From Candidatus Nitrospira nitrosa (GTDB lineage Bacteria > Nitrospirota > Nitrospiria > Nitrospirales > Nitrospiraceae): 64,000 nucleotides of DNA. Below the pieces are notes generated by a model. That model was not told where the DNA came from, made no database searches, and saw only the letters and a program-made list of their open reading frames with translations. Location of the stretch: NCBI RefSeq assembly GCF_001458735.1, contig NZ_CZQA01000010.1, forward strand, positions 434,001 to 498,000, written 5' to 3'. This document shows, piece after piece, positions 10,978 to 19,470 of the stretch (its first letter is position 1; each line of letters starts with the position of its first letter). The position numbers were made by a program, and so were the translations under genes.

Positions 10978-11727
10978 TCAATGGGATGTGCTGCGAGGGG
11001 AACGTTCTTCTAATCGAATCCGCCCGGAACGGGCATCGTGCTCCGCTTGTGTGTAGCGTTCGGGCGTTCCGATGTCCGACCAGTATCCTTGAAGGTCGTA
11101 GCCCAGCACGGTTTCTCCGCGTTCGATGGCCGCCACGTAGGGATCAATGATTGAAGAAACAACCCCCTTCGGTACCTGCTGCAGCAGCCGGGGATGAAGG
11201 ATGTGAATCCCCGCGAACATACGCTGTGCGATCGTCGGCGCCTCGCTGATCCCTCGCCCCGTGATACGCAAGATCCGACTCTGCTCTCCCACCTCTACCA
11301 AGCCCCAGCGCTCGGCATCCGGATCTTCCCGTAAGACCAAGGTGGCGGCCGCTCCACGCGAGCGATGAAAGTCCCGCAAGGCTTCAAGATCGAGTTCGAC
11401 TAACGTGTCTGCGTTCAGGATCAGTACCGGTTCTCCTGAAAAATACGGCTCGGCTTTCTTAATTCCTCCACCGGTCCCGAGGATGATCGGTTCATGGGAA
11501 TAGATGATCCGTATCCCGAATTTCGAGCCGTCGCCCAAGGCCTGCTCGATCATCGGCCCCAGATAATGCAAATTGACGACGACGTGGTGAAATCCGTGCC
11601 GCTTCAGCAGCAGCAGGTTCCAAATAATGAGCGGAGTACCGGCAATCGGAAGTAATGGCTTAGGAATCGTGTTCGTCAGCGGTCTGAGGCGAGTCCCGAG
11701 ACCCGCGGCAAGAATCATGGCCTTCAC
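10978..11727 (-). CDS. Sugar-phosphate nucleotidyltransferase, MurU-like
   Basis: A nucleotidyltransferase of the NDP-sugar pyrophosphorylase family, with the signature AAGLGTRLRPLT at the N-terminus and the ILNADTLVELD motif that places the metal-binding aspartate. The 249-residue single-domain size fits MurU, which makes UDP-MurNAc from MurNAc-1-phosphate in peptidoglycan recycling. The neighbouring gene encodes an aminoglycoside-phosphotransferase-fold kinase like AmgK, the partner enzyme of MurU; this pairing is the main reason for the assignment. Glucose-1-phosphate or mannose-1-phosphate as substrate cannot be excluded. The start is GTG at 11727, with ATG 11718 as an alternative. The 3' end is close to the MITE-like repeat but does not overlap it. 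Confidence 0.82.
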   Translation of the reverse strand: MKAMILAAGLGTRLRPLTNTIPKPLLPIAGTPLIIWNLLLLKRHGFHHVVVNLHYLGPMIEQALGDGSKFGIRIIYSHEPIILGTGGGIKKAEPYFSGEPVLILNADTLVELDLEALRDFHRSRGAAATLVLREDPDAERWGLVEVGEQSRILRITGRGISEAPTIAQRMFAGIHILHPRLLQQVPKGVVSSIIDPYVAAIERGETVLGYDLQGYWSDIGTPERYTQAEHDARSGRIRLEERSPRSTSH

Positions 11728-11730
11728 AGG

Positions 11731-11808
11731 ATTCAGTGCTGAGAACTGAGGACTGAGTGCTGAGTCAACGATTCGATGCTCAATCCTCAGTCCTCATCCC
11801 TCAGTCCT
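11731..11808. repeat. Short-word inverted-repeat spacer
   Basis: The gap between the two sugar-recycling genes consists of GTGCTGAG and CTGAGGACTGAG words followed by their reverse complements (CTCAATCCTCAGTCCTCA), making an imperfect fold-back of about 75 bp. It resembles the gltB-gltD spacer. Confidence 0.45.
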
Positions 11809-12912
11809 CTATTGCAATTCCGGCACATAGGGGGCGAGGTGTCGTTTCAGTGGCTCGAGCTCCGGATACTTTTGAAGATTTTGTTTGACGTAACTCAGCA
11901 CACGAGGAATATCCGCTAAAAACTTTGGATTGCCCTTGACGCGATCGATGTAAACAAACCGACCGGCTGCCTTCAGGTTTCGTTGAATACTCGTGAGATC
12001 AAACAGTCGTCGGAAGGCCGTCCGATCAATTCGGCTGACACCACGGTCTGTCATTTGGTCCTGGTAGTACTCCACCAACTCATCGACCAGCACTTCGTCT
12101 AGCTGGATGTAGGCATCCCGCACGAGTGACGCCAAGTCATAACTAGCCGGCCCCATTAACGCATCTTGAAAATCGATCACACCAAGTCGTGTGCCATCGA
12201 CCATCAAATTACGAGAATGGTAATCACGATGCGTAAAGATCCGCGGTTGACTGGCCAACTGATCGGCAATATTCTTGAACACTCGCCGAACGGCCTCCGC
12301 ATCGACATCGGCTAACGGGCTGCCGTTCCGTACCTCGACTCCATACTCCAGAAAATGATCAAACTCCCACATCAGCAACGGAGCGTCAAACCCTCGATGA
12401 AACGCAAGGCAGGTGCGATCATCCGCCTTGGTGGCGTCAACCTGCATCTGTACGAGCACGTCAATAGCCTGCCTGTAACGCGACTCCAACTGAGCCTGAT
12501 CGGCACAACTCACGGCATCTGCTAAGGTCACATCGCCAAAATCTTCCAGATACAGGAGTCCTACCGACTGATCATAGTAGTAGAGTGTCGGCACGGGGAC
12601 TTTCACCCTGGCCAGATGAGACCGGATATTGATAAACGGCAATTCCGCAATCTGATGTGCCGTCCCACTGACCGCCTCCTCCGACTGTTTGAACCCTTCC
12701 GGCTCAGCAAGCTGCATCACGATGACAGAATTCGGGGGTCCTCCCATCAGGGTCGCACGAAAATACCGTCGGTTGGAGGCGTCTCCAGCCAACGGTGTGA
12801 GGCTCTTTAGGCCAAGACCTGGTTGCAACTTTGTCGCAATAGCATCGGCCAGGACGGCAGGATCCGGAGACGCTAACGGCACCTTGGAGGAAGTCTGGTT
12901 ACCCTTGACCAT
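11809..12912 (-). CDS. Aminoglycoside phosphotransferase-fold kinase, AmgK-like
   Basis: A small-molecule kinase of the APH/choline kinase fold. The catalytic loop is FTHRDYHSRNLMVD and the metal-binding motif is GVIDFQDALMGPASYDLASL. In AmgK/MurU recycling, AmgK phosphorylates the anomeric carbon of N-acetylmuramic acid before MurU transfers UMP; the downstream gene here is the MurU-like enzyme, so I infer that role. The open frame extends upstream to 13083, but that would overlap the VanZ gene and add a Trp/Arg-rich non-conserved segment. I therefore chose ATG 12912 (MVKGNQTSSK), which gives about 367 residues. Other members of this fold act on homoserine, choline or aminoglycosides, so substrate identity is not proved. 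Confidence 0.84.
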   Translation of the reverse strand: MVKGNQTSSKVPLASPDPAVLADAIATKLQPGLGLKSLTPLAGDASNRRYFRATLMGGPPNSVIVMQLAEPEGFKQSEEAVSGTAHQIAELPFINIRSHLARVKVPVPTLYYYDQSVGLLYLEDFGDVTLADAVSCADQAQLESRYRQAIDVLVQMQVDATKADDRTCLAFHRGFDAPLLMWEFDHFLEYGVEVRNGSPLADVDAEAVRRVFKNIADQLASQPRIFTHRDYHSRNLMVDGTRLGVIDFQDALMGPASYDLASLVRDAYIQLDEVLVDELVEYYQDQMTDRGVSRIDRTAFRRLFDLTSIQRNLKAAGRFVYIDRVKGNPKFLADIPRVLSYVKQNLQKYPELEPLKRHLAPYVPELQ

Positions 12913-12974
12913 ATCGGGGTGAGTATAGCGGGCATCGGGCAGCTTGTCACGAATGCCGTATTGTTCAGCTGACT

Positions 12975-13376
12975 TTAGGGAGAGGCTTCTGGAACGGAAT
13001 TCATCGGTCTCAGACTCAAGATCCTGGACATGACACCTGCACCAATGGCTCCACCGATTGTATCGGCTACCCAATCGAGCCAACTGGACTCTCGAAATGG
13101 AACAAAGACTTGGTGGACTTCGTCACTGATTCCGTACAGCGACGTGAAGACGATGGCCAACAGCATCGCCTGCCGTCGCCACCTTTCACGCGGGGTCGCG
13201 TGAAAAGCCCGGTAACATAACGCACCCAACACCGTGTATTCGAGGGCATGTAAGGCTTTATCACTGAAATGAATGACGAACGGCACCTGCTCTTCAGGGT
13301 GCGACTGCGACGACATGTAGAAAATGATCCCAGCATAAGCACAAACCGGCCCCCATAAACGCAGGAACCCCTTCAT
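12975..13376 (-). CDS. VanZ-like membrane protein
   Basis: A small polytopic membrane protein with the VanZ-like pattern: an N-terminal helix (LWGPVCAYAGIIFYMSS), the conserved SDKALHALEYTVLGAL segment, and a central VFTSLYGISDEVHQVFVPFR motif followed by a DWVADTIGGAIGAG helix. VanZ-family proteins are linked to envelope stress and glycopeptide tolerance, but a defined activity is lacking. The frame begins at TTG 13406; I prefer ATG 13376 (MKGFLRLWG) because GGGGGA lies a few bases upstream. It sits upstream of the AmgK/MurU-like pair on the same strand and could be co-transcribed with them, consistent with a cell-wall theme. Confidence 0.85.
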   Translation of the reverse strand: MKGFLRLWGPVCAYAGIIFYMSSQSHPEEQVPFVIHFSDKALHALEYTVLGALCYRAFHATPRERWRRQAMLLAIVFTSLYGISDEVHQVFVPFRESSWLDWVADTIGGAIGAGVMSRILSLRPMNSVPEASP

Positions 13377-13474
13377 ATCATTCCCCCAGTACTCCAGAGT
13401 TTCCAAAACCTATCGGCAGATTGCATGCCTATACCCCCTATGACATACTGAAAAAACGAAAGGAATCAGTCGCG

Positions 13475-15676
13475 ATGAAGCAGGCCCACATCTGTTTTTT
13501 CTGGCATATGCACCAGCCCTATTACACGGACCCGGTGACTGCATCGGCCAGTATGCCGTGGGTCCGCCTCCATGCAACCAAGGCCTACTATGATATGGCC
13601 TATTTACTCCGACAATTTCCAGAGGTACGCGCAACATTCAACTTTACCCCATCGCTGCTCCTCCAGTTACAGGAGATCGGAACCGGAACGGTGCTCGATC
13701 TTTTTCTCGAGCACGCCCAACGACCAGCGGCAGATCTCACGCTGGAAGAAAAGGCTTTTGTGGTTCGGCATTTCTTCTCCGCCAATTGGGCAACCATGGT
13801 TCGGCCCTATCCACGGTACCATGAGCTGCTCGTCAAACGAGGGTTGGAGGTCAATGATCAGGATCTTCCTCGGATTGCCCGTCACTTTTCAACACAAGAA
13901 CTCCTCGATCTTCAAATGTGGCACAACCTAGCCTGGTTCGGATACGGCACCATCAAACAGTATCCTCGCCTGGCCGACCTGCGCCAGAAAAATCGCGGCT
14001 TTACCGAGGAGGAAAAACAGGAGGTGCTGGCACTGCAGCGCACCGTCGTCCAAGAGATTGTTCCCATGTACCGGCAGCTCATGGAACAGGGACAAATCGA
14101 GCTCACCACGACTCCCTTCTTCCACCCGATTCTACCCTTGGTGATCGACACGGACATGACCCGTCGCGCCAGACCCGACCTCCCCTTGCCGGCCCGATTC
14201 CGGGCGTATGAGGATGCAGAGGCGCAACTCCGAGACGCCGTCCTCTTTCATCAACACACGTTCGGCCAACCTCCGTCCGGCTTGTGGCCGTCAGAAGGAT
14301 CTGTCTGCCCCGAGATGCTTCCGCTGGTCCATCAAGTAGGCCTCCACTGGTTAGCCACCGACGAAGGTATTCTGGCTAGATCCCTCGCCATGGGCGGTCT
14401 GCCATGGCACCGATCATCCGACTTGTATCAACCGTACCACATCGGTGAGGCCGAGCAGTCTCTGTCCATTCTGTTCCGCGACCGAGAGATCTCCGATGCC
14501 TTTGGATTCATCTATCACAAGACAACGCCGGAAGCGGCTGCCGACGACGTCACGCGACGATTGCGAGGAGTCATCCGCGATAGCTCTCAAGAACGACTCA
14601 TCATTGCCATTGTGTTAGACGGCGAAAACCCGTGGGAACATTACCACGATGGAGGAGAACGATTCCTTTCGCTCCTCTATGGAGGCTTCGCGAATCGTGC
14701 ATTGGATCAGACCGGACAACTGACGGTCCAGTCTTCAATGATCTCCACCGCGCTGGCCTCGGTACCACCCACACAGCACCTATCCGCACTGCATTCCGGT
14801 TCCTGGATCAATTCCGACTACAAAATTTGGATCGGGCACCAAGAAGACAATGGCGGGTGGGACCTGCTGGGACACACTCGCACGCAACTGCTAAATCGTG
14901 CGCCGAGTCTTCCGCCGGATCGTGCTCAAGCCGCATGGCGTGAGCTGTACGCTGCGGAGGGTAGTGACTGGTTCTGGTGGTATGGTGACGATTTCGACAC
15001 CGATTTCAAGCCAGAATTCGATCGCCTCTTCAGAACGCATCTCCGTAATGTCTGGACACACATGGGCCTACCGCCTCCAGACCAACTCAACCAGGCGATC
15101 TGCGCGAAAGCGATGCCATGTGATTCCGAGATGGTTCAACAGCCTGTCGGGCTCCTCACGCCCATCATCGACGGCATGGTCACCAACTTCTTCGAATGGC
15201 GGGGAGCGGGCACCATCAGCACTCAGCCGCCACTCGGAGCCATGTGGAAGGCAGATGGGATCTTCACAGCCATCCGTTTCGGCTGGAACCTTAATCAGTT
15301 TGTCATGCGATTCGACTTCGATGAGACCAATCTCAAGAAAGAAGGTCTCGACGTCGATGTCGTGTTACAGGGCCCACAATCCAAGTATCGGCTCACGTTT
15401 CCCCTCTCCTTGTCAGGCCAAGGAGAATTTCAACTGTCTCGCCAAACGACCACGGATGTCTGGCAAACCGTCGGCTCCCGTCAGTCGATTCACGCACAGA
15501 CCGTCTTGGAGTTGGCAGTCCCCTGGAAGGACCTCGATCTGGAAACAGGACACGCGATGCAGCTTTCAGTCGCTGTGCAAGAACATGGCCTCGAAGTGGC
15601 CCGTTACCCCAGCCAGCGTCCCGCCGCGCTCACCGTACCGGGACCAGAATTTGAGGCAGGAATGTGGAGAGTATGA
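13475..15676 (+). CDS. Glycoside hydrolase family 57 protein
   Basis: A GH57 enzyme of the alpha-amylase/alpha-glucan-transferring group, acting on alpha-glucans such as glycogen. It opens with the family block ICFFWHMHQPYY. The likely nucleophile is the glutamate in SGLWPSEGSV near residue 270, and the acid/base aspartate is probably in VLDGENPWEHY near residue 380. The C-terminal third is a beta-rich domain of the type found in DUF1957/DUF3536-like GH57 members. The open frame starts at 13421, but I chose ATG 13475, which has AAAGGA upstream and begins exactly at the conserved domain. The gene precedes galT on the same strand, so a role in glycogen or galactose-containing glucan metabolism is plausible. 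Length is about 733 residues. Confidence 0.9.
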   Translation: MKQAHICFFWHMHQPYYTDPVTASASMPWVRLHATKAYYDMAYLLRQFPEVRATFNFTPSLLLQLQEIGTGTVLDLFLEHAQRPAADLTLEEKAFVVRHFFSANWATMVRPYPRYHELLVKRGLEVNDQDLPRIARHFSTQELLDLQMWHNLAWFGYGTIKQYPRLADLRQKNRGFTEEEKQEVLALQRTVVQEIVPMYRQLMEQGQIELTTTPFFHPILPLVIDTDMTRRARPDLPLPARFRAYEDAEAQLRDAVLFHQHTFGQPPSGLWPSEGSVCPEMLPLVHQVGLHWLATDEGILARSLAMGGLPWHRSSDLYQPYHIGEAEQSLSILFRDREISDAFGFIYHKTTPEAAADDVTRRLRGVIRDSSQERLIIAIVLDGENPWEHYHDGGERFLSLLYGGFANRALDQTGQLTVQSSMISTALASVPPTQHLSALHSGSWINSDYKIWIGHQEDNGGWDLLGHTRTQLLNRAPSLPPDRAQAAWRELYAAEGSDWFWWYGDDFDTDFKPEFDRLFRTHLRNVWTHMGLPPPDQLNQAICAKAMPCDSEMVQQPVGLLTPIIDGMVTNFFEWRGAGTISTQPPLGAMWKADGIFTAIRFGWNLNQFVMRFDFDETNLKKEGLDVDVVLQGPQSKYRLTFPLSLSGQGEFQLSRQTTTDVWQTVGSRQSIHAQTVLELAVPWKDLDLETGHAMQLSVAVQEHGLEVARYPSQRPAALTVPGPEFEAGMWRV

Positions 15677-15678
15677 TC

Positions 15679-15780
15679 GGAAGTGAAAAACAAGATGTGA
15701 AAAGTGAAGCCTAGAAGCCACCAGGCGCTTCTTCGCGCTCAAGAACCCGAACCTTTTACTTTTCACCTTTCACATTATTA
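15679..15780. repeat. Fold-back spacer of GTGAAAAGTGAA / TTTTCACCTTTCAC words
   Basis: Between the GH57 gene and galT, words such as GTGAAAAGTGAA on the left are matched by TTTTCACCTTTCAC on the right in opposite sense, enclosing a loop of about 50 bp. A transcript would form a weak hairpin. It is of the same general design as the other word-repeat spacers, with a different vocabulary. Confidence 0.4.
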
Positions 15781-15798
15781 CGAGTTACGGAGGAACAG

Positions 15799-16803
15799 AT
15801 GCCCGATCTACGACGTGATCCCATAGTCGGTCGCTGGGTCATTATTTCAACGGAACGCAGCGGCCGCCCCCATGACTTCATCTCCCCTCAACCGGCTCGC
15901 GCAAGTTCCGCATCTCTCTGCCCGTTTTGTCCCGGACAAGAGCGCCTGACCCCGAAAGAAATCATGGCCTATCGGCCGCAACCATCGGCTCCCAACTCTC
16001 CGAACTGGACCGTACGGGTCGTCCCGAACAAGTTTCCCGCACTCCAGGTGGAAGGCGAGATGGGGCGCGAAGGCATCGGTCTCTATGACCGGATGAATGG
16101 AATCGGCGCACATGAAGTCATCATTGAAACCCCGACCCATGTCGAAGGCCTCGCGGAGATGCCGACGAAGCGACTTGAGGACATGCTGTGGGCCTATCGC
16201 GACCGGATGCTGGATCTCCGTAAGGATCTGCGGTTCCGCTATATTTTGATTTTCAAGAACCATGGATCCTCCGCCGGAGCGACCTTGGAGCACAGCCACT
16301 CCCAACTGATTGCTCTCCCGATCGTCCCGACCAGCGTACAGGAGGAGCTTGATGGATGCCATCAGCATTACCAGCAAAAAGAACGGTGCATCTATTGCGA
16401 TATCCTTCGGCAAGACCTGTCTGATGGAGATCGCGTCGTGGCGGAAAACCCAGAATTCCTCTGCGTGACTCCCTTCGCGCCACGTTTTCCGTTCGAGATG
16501 TGGATACTTCCCAAGCGTCATGCGGCCTACTTCGAGGAGAGTCAGAAGTCTCAATTCGAGTTTCTTGCTCCGATCCTTTCGGAATCGTTGCGCCGCATGG
16601 ACAAAGTGCTGGCACGTCCACACTACAATTTCATCCTACACAGTTCTCCCCTGCACGAAAAAACAGGGGATTACTATCACTGGCACCTCGAGATTATTCC
16701 CAAACTCACACAGGTTGCCGGCTTCGAATGGGGGACAGGATTTTACATCAATCCCGTATCGCCGGAGGAGTCGGCCAAGTTCCTCCGTGAAGCGGGGATC
16801 TAA
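15799..16803 (+). CDS. galT: Galactose-1-phosphate uridylyltransferase
   Basis: A GalT-family enzyme that exchanges UMP between UDP-glucose and galactose-1-phosphate in the Leloir pathway; some members act as ADP-glucose-type phosphorylases instead. The active-site HxHxQ motif is seen in LEHSHSQLIALP (near residue 168), and two Cys pairs (CPFCPGQE and CIYCDIL) probably bind zinc. The C-terminal half repeats the HIT fold (HSSPLHEKTGDYYHWHLEI). The ATG at 15799 is preceded by a strong GGAGG. With 334 residues the protein is full length. It lies between GH57 and the CCA-type enzyme, whose GTG start follows directly after the galT stop codon. Confidence 0.92.
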   Translation: MPDLRRDPIVGRWVIISTERSGRPHDFISPQPARASSASLCPFCPGQERLTPKEIMAYRPQPSAPNSPNWTVRVVPNKFPALQVEGEMGREGIGLYDRMNGIGAHEVIIETPTHVEGLAEMPTKRLEDMLWAYRDRMLDLRKDLRFRYILIFKNHGSSAGATLEHSHSQLIALPIVPTSVQEELDGCHQHYQQKERCIYCDILRQDLSDGDRVVAENPEFLCVTPFAPRFPFEMWILPKRHAAYFEESQKSQFEFLAPILSESLRRMDKVLARPHYNFILHSSPLHEKTGDYYHWHLEIIPKLTQVAGFEWGTGFYINPVSPEESAKFLREAGI

Positions 16804-18189
16804 GTGCCAACCCGCTTCCGCCTGAGGGATCCCGCACTTGCAGGAGTCCTTCGCCGCATTGAAGAAAGCGTCCGTCGGATCGGCGGCAGAACCTGGGTAG
16901 TAGGTGGCACGGTTCGCGACCTTGTACTTGGGCAACAGCCCCATGATTTGGATCTCGAAGTCACCGGTGTACCGCCGGGACAGCTTCATACCTTGCTGTC
17001 TGAACAGTTCTCCGTCCAATTTGTAGGAAAGGCCTTTGCCATATTCAAACTCCAGGGGTTTCCCATCGACATCTCTATTCCCTCCCGTCCCCACACCACC
17101 GAGGCCACATCGATTCCTGGTCTTCTACGACAAGCCGATCCGGACATGCCGATCGACGAGGCACTTGCGCGACGTGACTTTACGATCAACGCCATGGCCT
17201 GGGATCCTGATACGAGGGAGCTACGGGATCCCTTCAATGGTCGAGAGGACCTCGCGAGTGGTCGGTTGCGCCACGCCTCACATCAGTTCATCGAGGATCC
17301 ATTGCGAGTGCTCCGGGGTATGCACCTCGCGTCCCGCTTCGAGCTGAGCGTGGCACCAGAAACCATCGCCCTCTGCCGAACACTGTCGCAGGACGGGCAT
17401 CCGCGTGAGCGGCTCTGGGAAGAATGGAAGAAGTTTCTCCTGCTGAGTCGAAAACCCTCCATTGGGCTACACTTTTTAGACCAATGCGGCTGGCTCCGCT
17501 TCTATCCCGAACTTGCCGCGCTTCAGGGCTGCCCTCAGGATCCTCGTTGGCACCCTGAAGGTGATGTCTGGATTCATACCCTCCACTGCTTGGACTGGTT
17601 TGCAACAGAGCGCACAGGCCATGAACGCGACGATCTGATCGTGGGATTGGGGATCCTCTGCCATGACTTCGGGAAACCGACGACGACCAAGGACGACGGC
17701 GAGCACATCACATCTCGAGGACATGAATCGGAAGGAATGGGACCAACGAAAGACTTTCTAGAACGGCTGACCAACCAACAAGATGTGATTGATGACGTCA
17801 TCCCCCTCGTACAGTGTCACCTCCGTCCCCGTGCACTCTTCGATGTTCAGGCATCGGACAGTGCGATCCGGCGTCTCGCCCGACAGGTTACTCGTATCGA
17901 TCGTTTGGTCCGTGTTGCTCGGGCCGATCATGCAGGCCGTCCGCCGAAGCTGTTTGATGGGTTCCCTGCCGGAGACTGGCTCCTGACCCGTGCCACCGCG
18001 CTGGCAGTGGATCGGCAGGTCCCGCTCCCTCTCGTGATGGGCCGACATCTGTTAGAACTCGGCGTTCAGCCTGGACCGGATATGGGCCGATTACTGGATG
18101 ACTGCTTTGAAGCTCAGTTAGACGGAGAGTTTTTCACCGTGGAAGAAGGGCTGGCATACGCCAAGAGCAAACTGTCGGCTCTATGCTAA
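16804..18189 (+). CDS. CCA tRNA nucleotidyltransferase / poly(A) polymerase family with HD domain
   Basis: A class II tRNA nucleotidyltransferase-type protein that would add or repair the 3'-CCA of tRNAs. The head domain has VVGGTVRDLVLG and the metal-binding DLDLE, followed by the ARRDFTINAMAWD block. The middle has the RNA-binding motif EDPLRVLRGMHLASRF. The C-terminal half carries an HD phosphohydrolase domain (GILCHDFGKPTTT near residue 285), as in the Escherichia coli type enzyme that also has phosphatase activity. Start is GTG 16804, directly abutting the TAA of galT, so the two are translationally linked. A pure A-adding enzyme cannot be excluded, because some bacteria split CC- and A-addition between two proteins. 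Confidence 0.9.
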   Translation: MPTRFRLRDPALAGVLRRIEESVRRIGGRTWVVGGTVRDLVLGQQPHDLDLEVTGVPPGQLHTLLSEQFSVQFVGKAFAIFKLQGFPIDISIPSRPHTTEATSIPGLLRQADPDMPIDEALARRDFTINAMAWDPDTRELRDPFNGREDLASGRLRHASHQFIEDPLRVLRGMHLASRFELSVAPETIALCRTLSQDGHPRERLWEEWKKFLLLSRKPSIGLHFLDQCGWLRFYPELAALQGCPQDPRWHPEGDVWIHTLHCLDWFATERTGHERDDLIVGLGILCHDFGKPTTTKDDGEHITSRGHESEGMGPTKDFLERLTNQQDVIDDVIPLVQCHLRPRALFDVQASDSAIRRLARQVTRIDRLVRVARADHAGRPPKLFDGFPAGDWLLTRATALAVDRQVPLPLVMGRHLLELGVQPGPDMGRLLDDCFEAQLDGEFFTVEEGLAYAKSKLSALC

Positions 18190-18270
18190 GCGACGTCGGT
18201 TTTTGAAGAGTACCTATGCGTGGTCACTTCACCCTTGCCCCTTGATCCCAGTTACTCGTATGATCGAAGC

Positions 18271-18465
18271 ATGCAAGTCCAACTGAGTCATCCTTCACGA
18301 TCAATTAGCGTCAAAGGTCCAAAACGAGCCAAGGATCTCCTGCGAGAGTTAAACCTCGTCGTCGAAGCGCACCTCGTTATTCGAGGAGATGAATTGGTGA
18401 CCGAGGATGAGATGCTCTTCGATCAGGACCAGATTGAAATCCGACCGGTGATTTCAGGCGGATAG
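18271..18465 (+). CDS. Small sulfur-carrier-like protein (ThiS/MoaD fold)
   Basis: A 64-residue protein with the ubiquitin-like pattern of ThiS/MoaD carriers: alternating beta strands, the stretch KDLLRELNLVVEAHLVIRG, and a C-terminal Gly-Gly (RPVISGG) that would be adenylated and thiocarboxylated. I chose ATG 18271 (MQVQLSHPS) over the upstream GTG at 18220, because the added residues are not conserved-looking. It follows the CCA-type enzyme by 81 bp. No E1-like partner (ThiF/MoeB) is nearby, so which pathway it serves (thiamine, molybdopterin, tRNA thiolation or cysteine) is unknown. Confidence 0.75.
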   Translation: MQVQLSHPSRSISVKGPKRAKDLLRELNLVVEAHLVIRGDELVTEDEMLFDQDQIEIRPVISGG

Positions 18466-18904
18466 TGCTCACCCACCGCCTCACGATACGTTGTAGAATT
18501 TCTCACTCAATATACATAGGAATGCATATATATCGTATTCTATCTCACCTAGGTACCCCACCATGAAGCCACAAGGCTTGGAGTGATCCTCTCACCGGAA
18601 ATTACTGGCTGTCCTCCCTCGGCACTTCGTACCGGGTTCAATCATCTTGGCTCCTCGCATCAGCTCCCCATATCAACCTGGATGAACTGAGGCGGTTTAG
18701 CTCGATCACAGCTATTCTGCTACAGCCTCCTGTAGGGAAAACCCTTCGAGCCTTCATGAGAGAAATTTTCTAACCTACTGATTCATCAATGCTCTTGGTC
18801 TCATGTGAGGAGGAACCAGGAGCGGCATTACCTTTGCTGTATATCTGGGCAAGTGCCAATGAGCGGCACACATTCTTCTAAACTCTTATAAGGGGGTTCC
18901 TATA
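18466..18904. other. Intergenic region, mostly unexplained
   Basis: No gene is convincing here. An AT-rich patch near 18510-18545 (TATACATA..ATATATAT words) could hold a promoter, but no clear -35/-10 pair stands out. The final bases (AAGGGGG at about 18888-18894) serve as ribosome binding site for the small secreted protein that follows. Confidence 0.4.
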
Positions 18905-19141
18905 ATGAAGAGCATGTTGATGGCAGTGATGGCAGTGGCAGTGGCAGTCACGTTCAGCGCACCAGCTTTCGCCGGTGAAAAGAAGGAAGAGAAGAAGAGC
19001 GGCCATGTGGTGATGGCTGAGGAGAAAAAGGATAAGAAGGGTGGCCACATGGACACCTATGGCGACAAGAAGGAAGAGAAGAAGGGCGGCCATGCCGACA
19101 CCTTCGGCGATGAGGGCAAGAAGGACAAGGGCGGCAAGTAA
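18905..19141 (+). CDS. Small secreted Lys/Glu/Gly/His repeat protein
   Basis: A 78-residue protein with a clear signal peptide (MKSMLMAVMAVAVAVTFSAPAFAG, cut probably after AFA). The mature part is made almost wholly of about four imperfect repeats of 14-15 residues built on KKEEKKGGH followed by a variable HMDTYGD-like tail. The sequence is highly charged and likely unstructured, and the regularly spaced histidines and acidic residues could bind metal. It is preceded by a good ribosome binding site and followed by a strong terminator, so it looks like a single-gene transcript that may be highly expressed. I do not recognise a named family. Confidence 0.82.
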   Translation: MKSMLMAVMAVAVAVTFSAPAFAGEKKEEKKSGHVVMAEEKKDKKGGHMDTYGDKKEEKKGGHADTFGDEGKKDKGGK

Positions 19142-19165
19142 GTTTCAACTTACTGATGTCTGATT

Positions 19166-19196
19166 GAGGGGCTTCCTACTCCGTAGGAAGCCCCTC
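19166..19196 (+). terminator. Rho-independent terminator after the small repeat protein
   Basis: A perfect 14-bp stem (GAGGGGCTTCCTAC with GTAGGAAGCCCCTC) with a 3-nt loop, followed by GTCGTTTCT, lies 25 bp after the stop codon at 19141. Confidence 0.9.
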
Positions 19197-19470
19197 GTCG
19201 TTTCTAAGTAGACAGGCCCGCATTCCACCACTTTCAGCATCCCTCGGCTACCTGCTGTTCCAGTCATTAGAAGTTGCAAAGAAGGACAGGGCCTGACATG
19301 GTCGTACAACCTTGACTGATACCCTGTAGCCTTCCACCTCTGTCATTCCAGACAATCCTCCTCACTCTTCAGCATTTCAATGACTTCTGCCGGATTAGTT
19401 CCGCGTAGGTATGGGTACAAGCCTTGCTCGCAGTACCGACTGAGTCACCGCACACAATCACGGATGTCGC

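Noticed and set aside
15847..16623. A 258-residue minus-strand open frame opposite galT
   Set aside because: It overlaps a clearly conserved galT gene and has no family resemblance.
18905..19141. Repetitive coding sequence that could be mistaken for a CRISPR or tandem-repeat array
   Set aside because: The repeats are in frame with a signal peptide and differ at codon level, so it is a coding repeat; no CRISPR-type repeats with unique spacers occur in the window.
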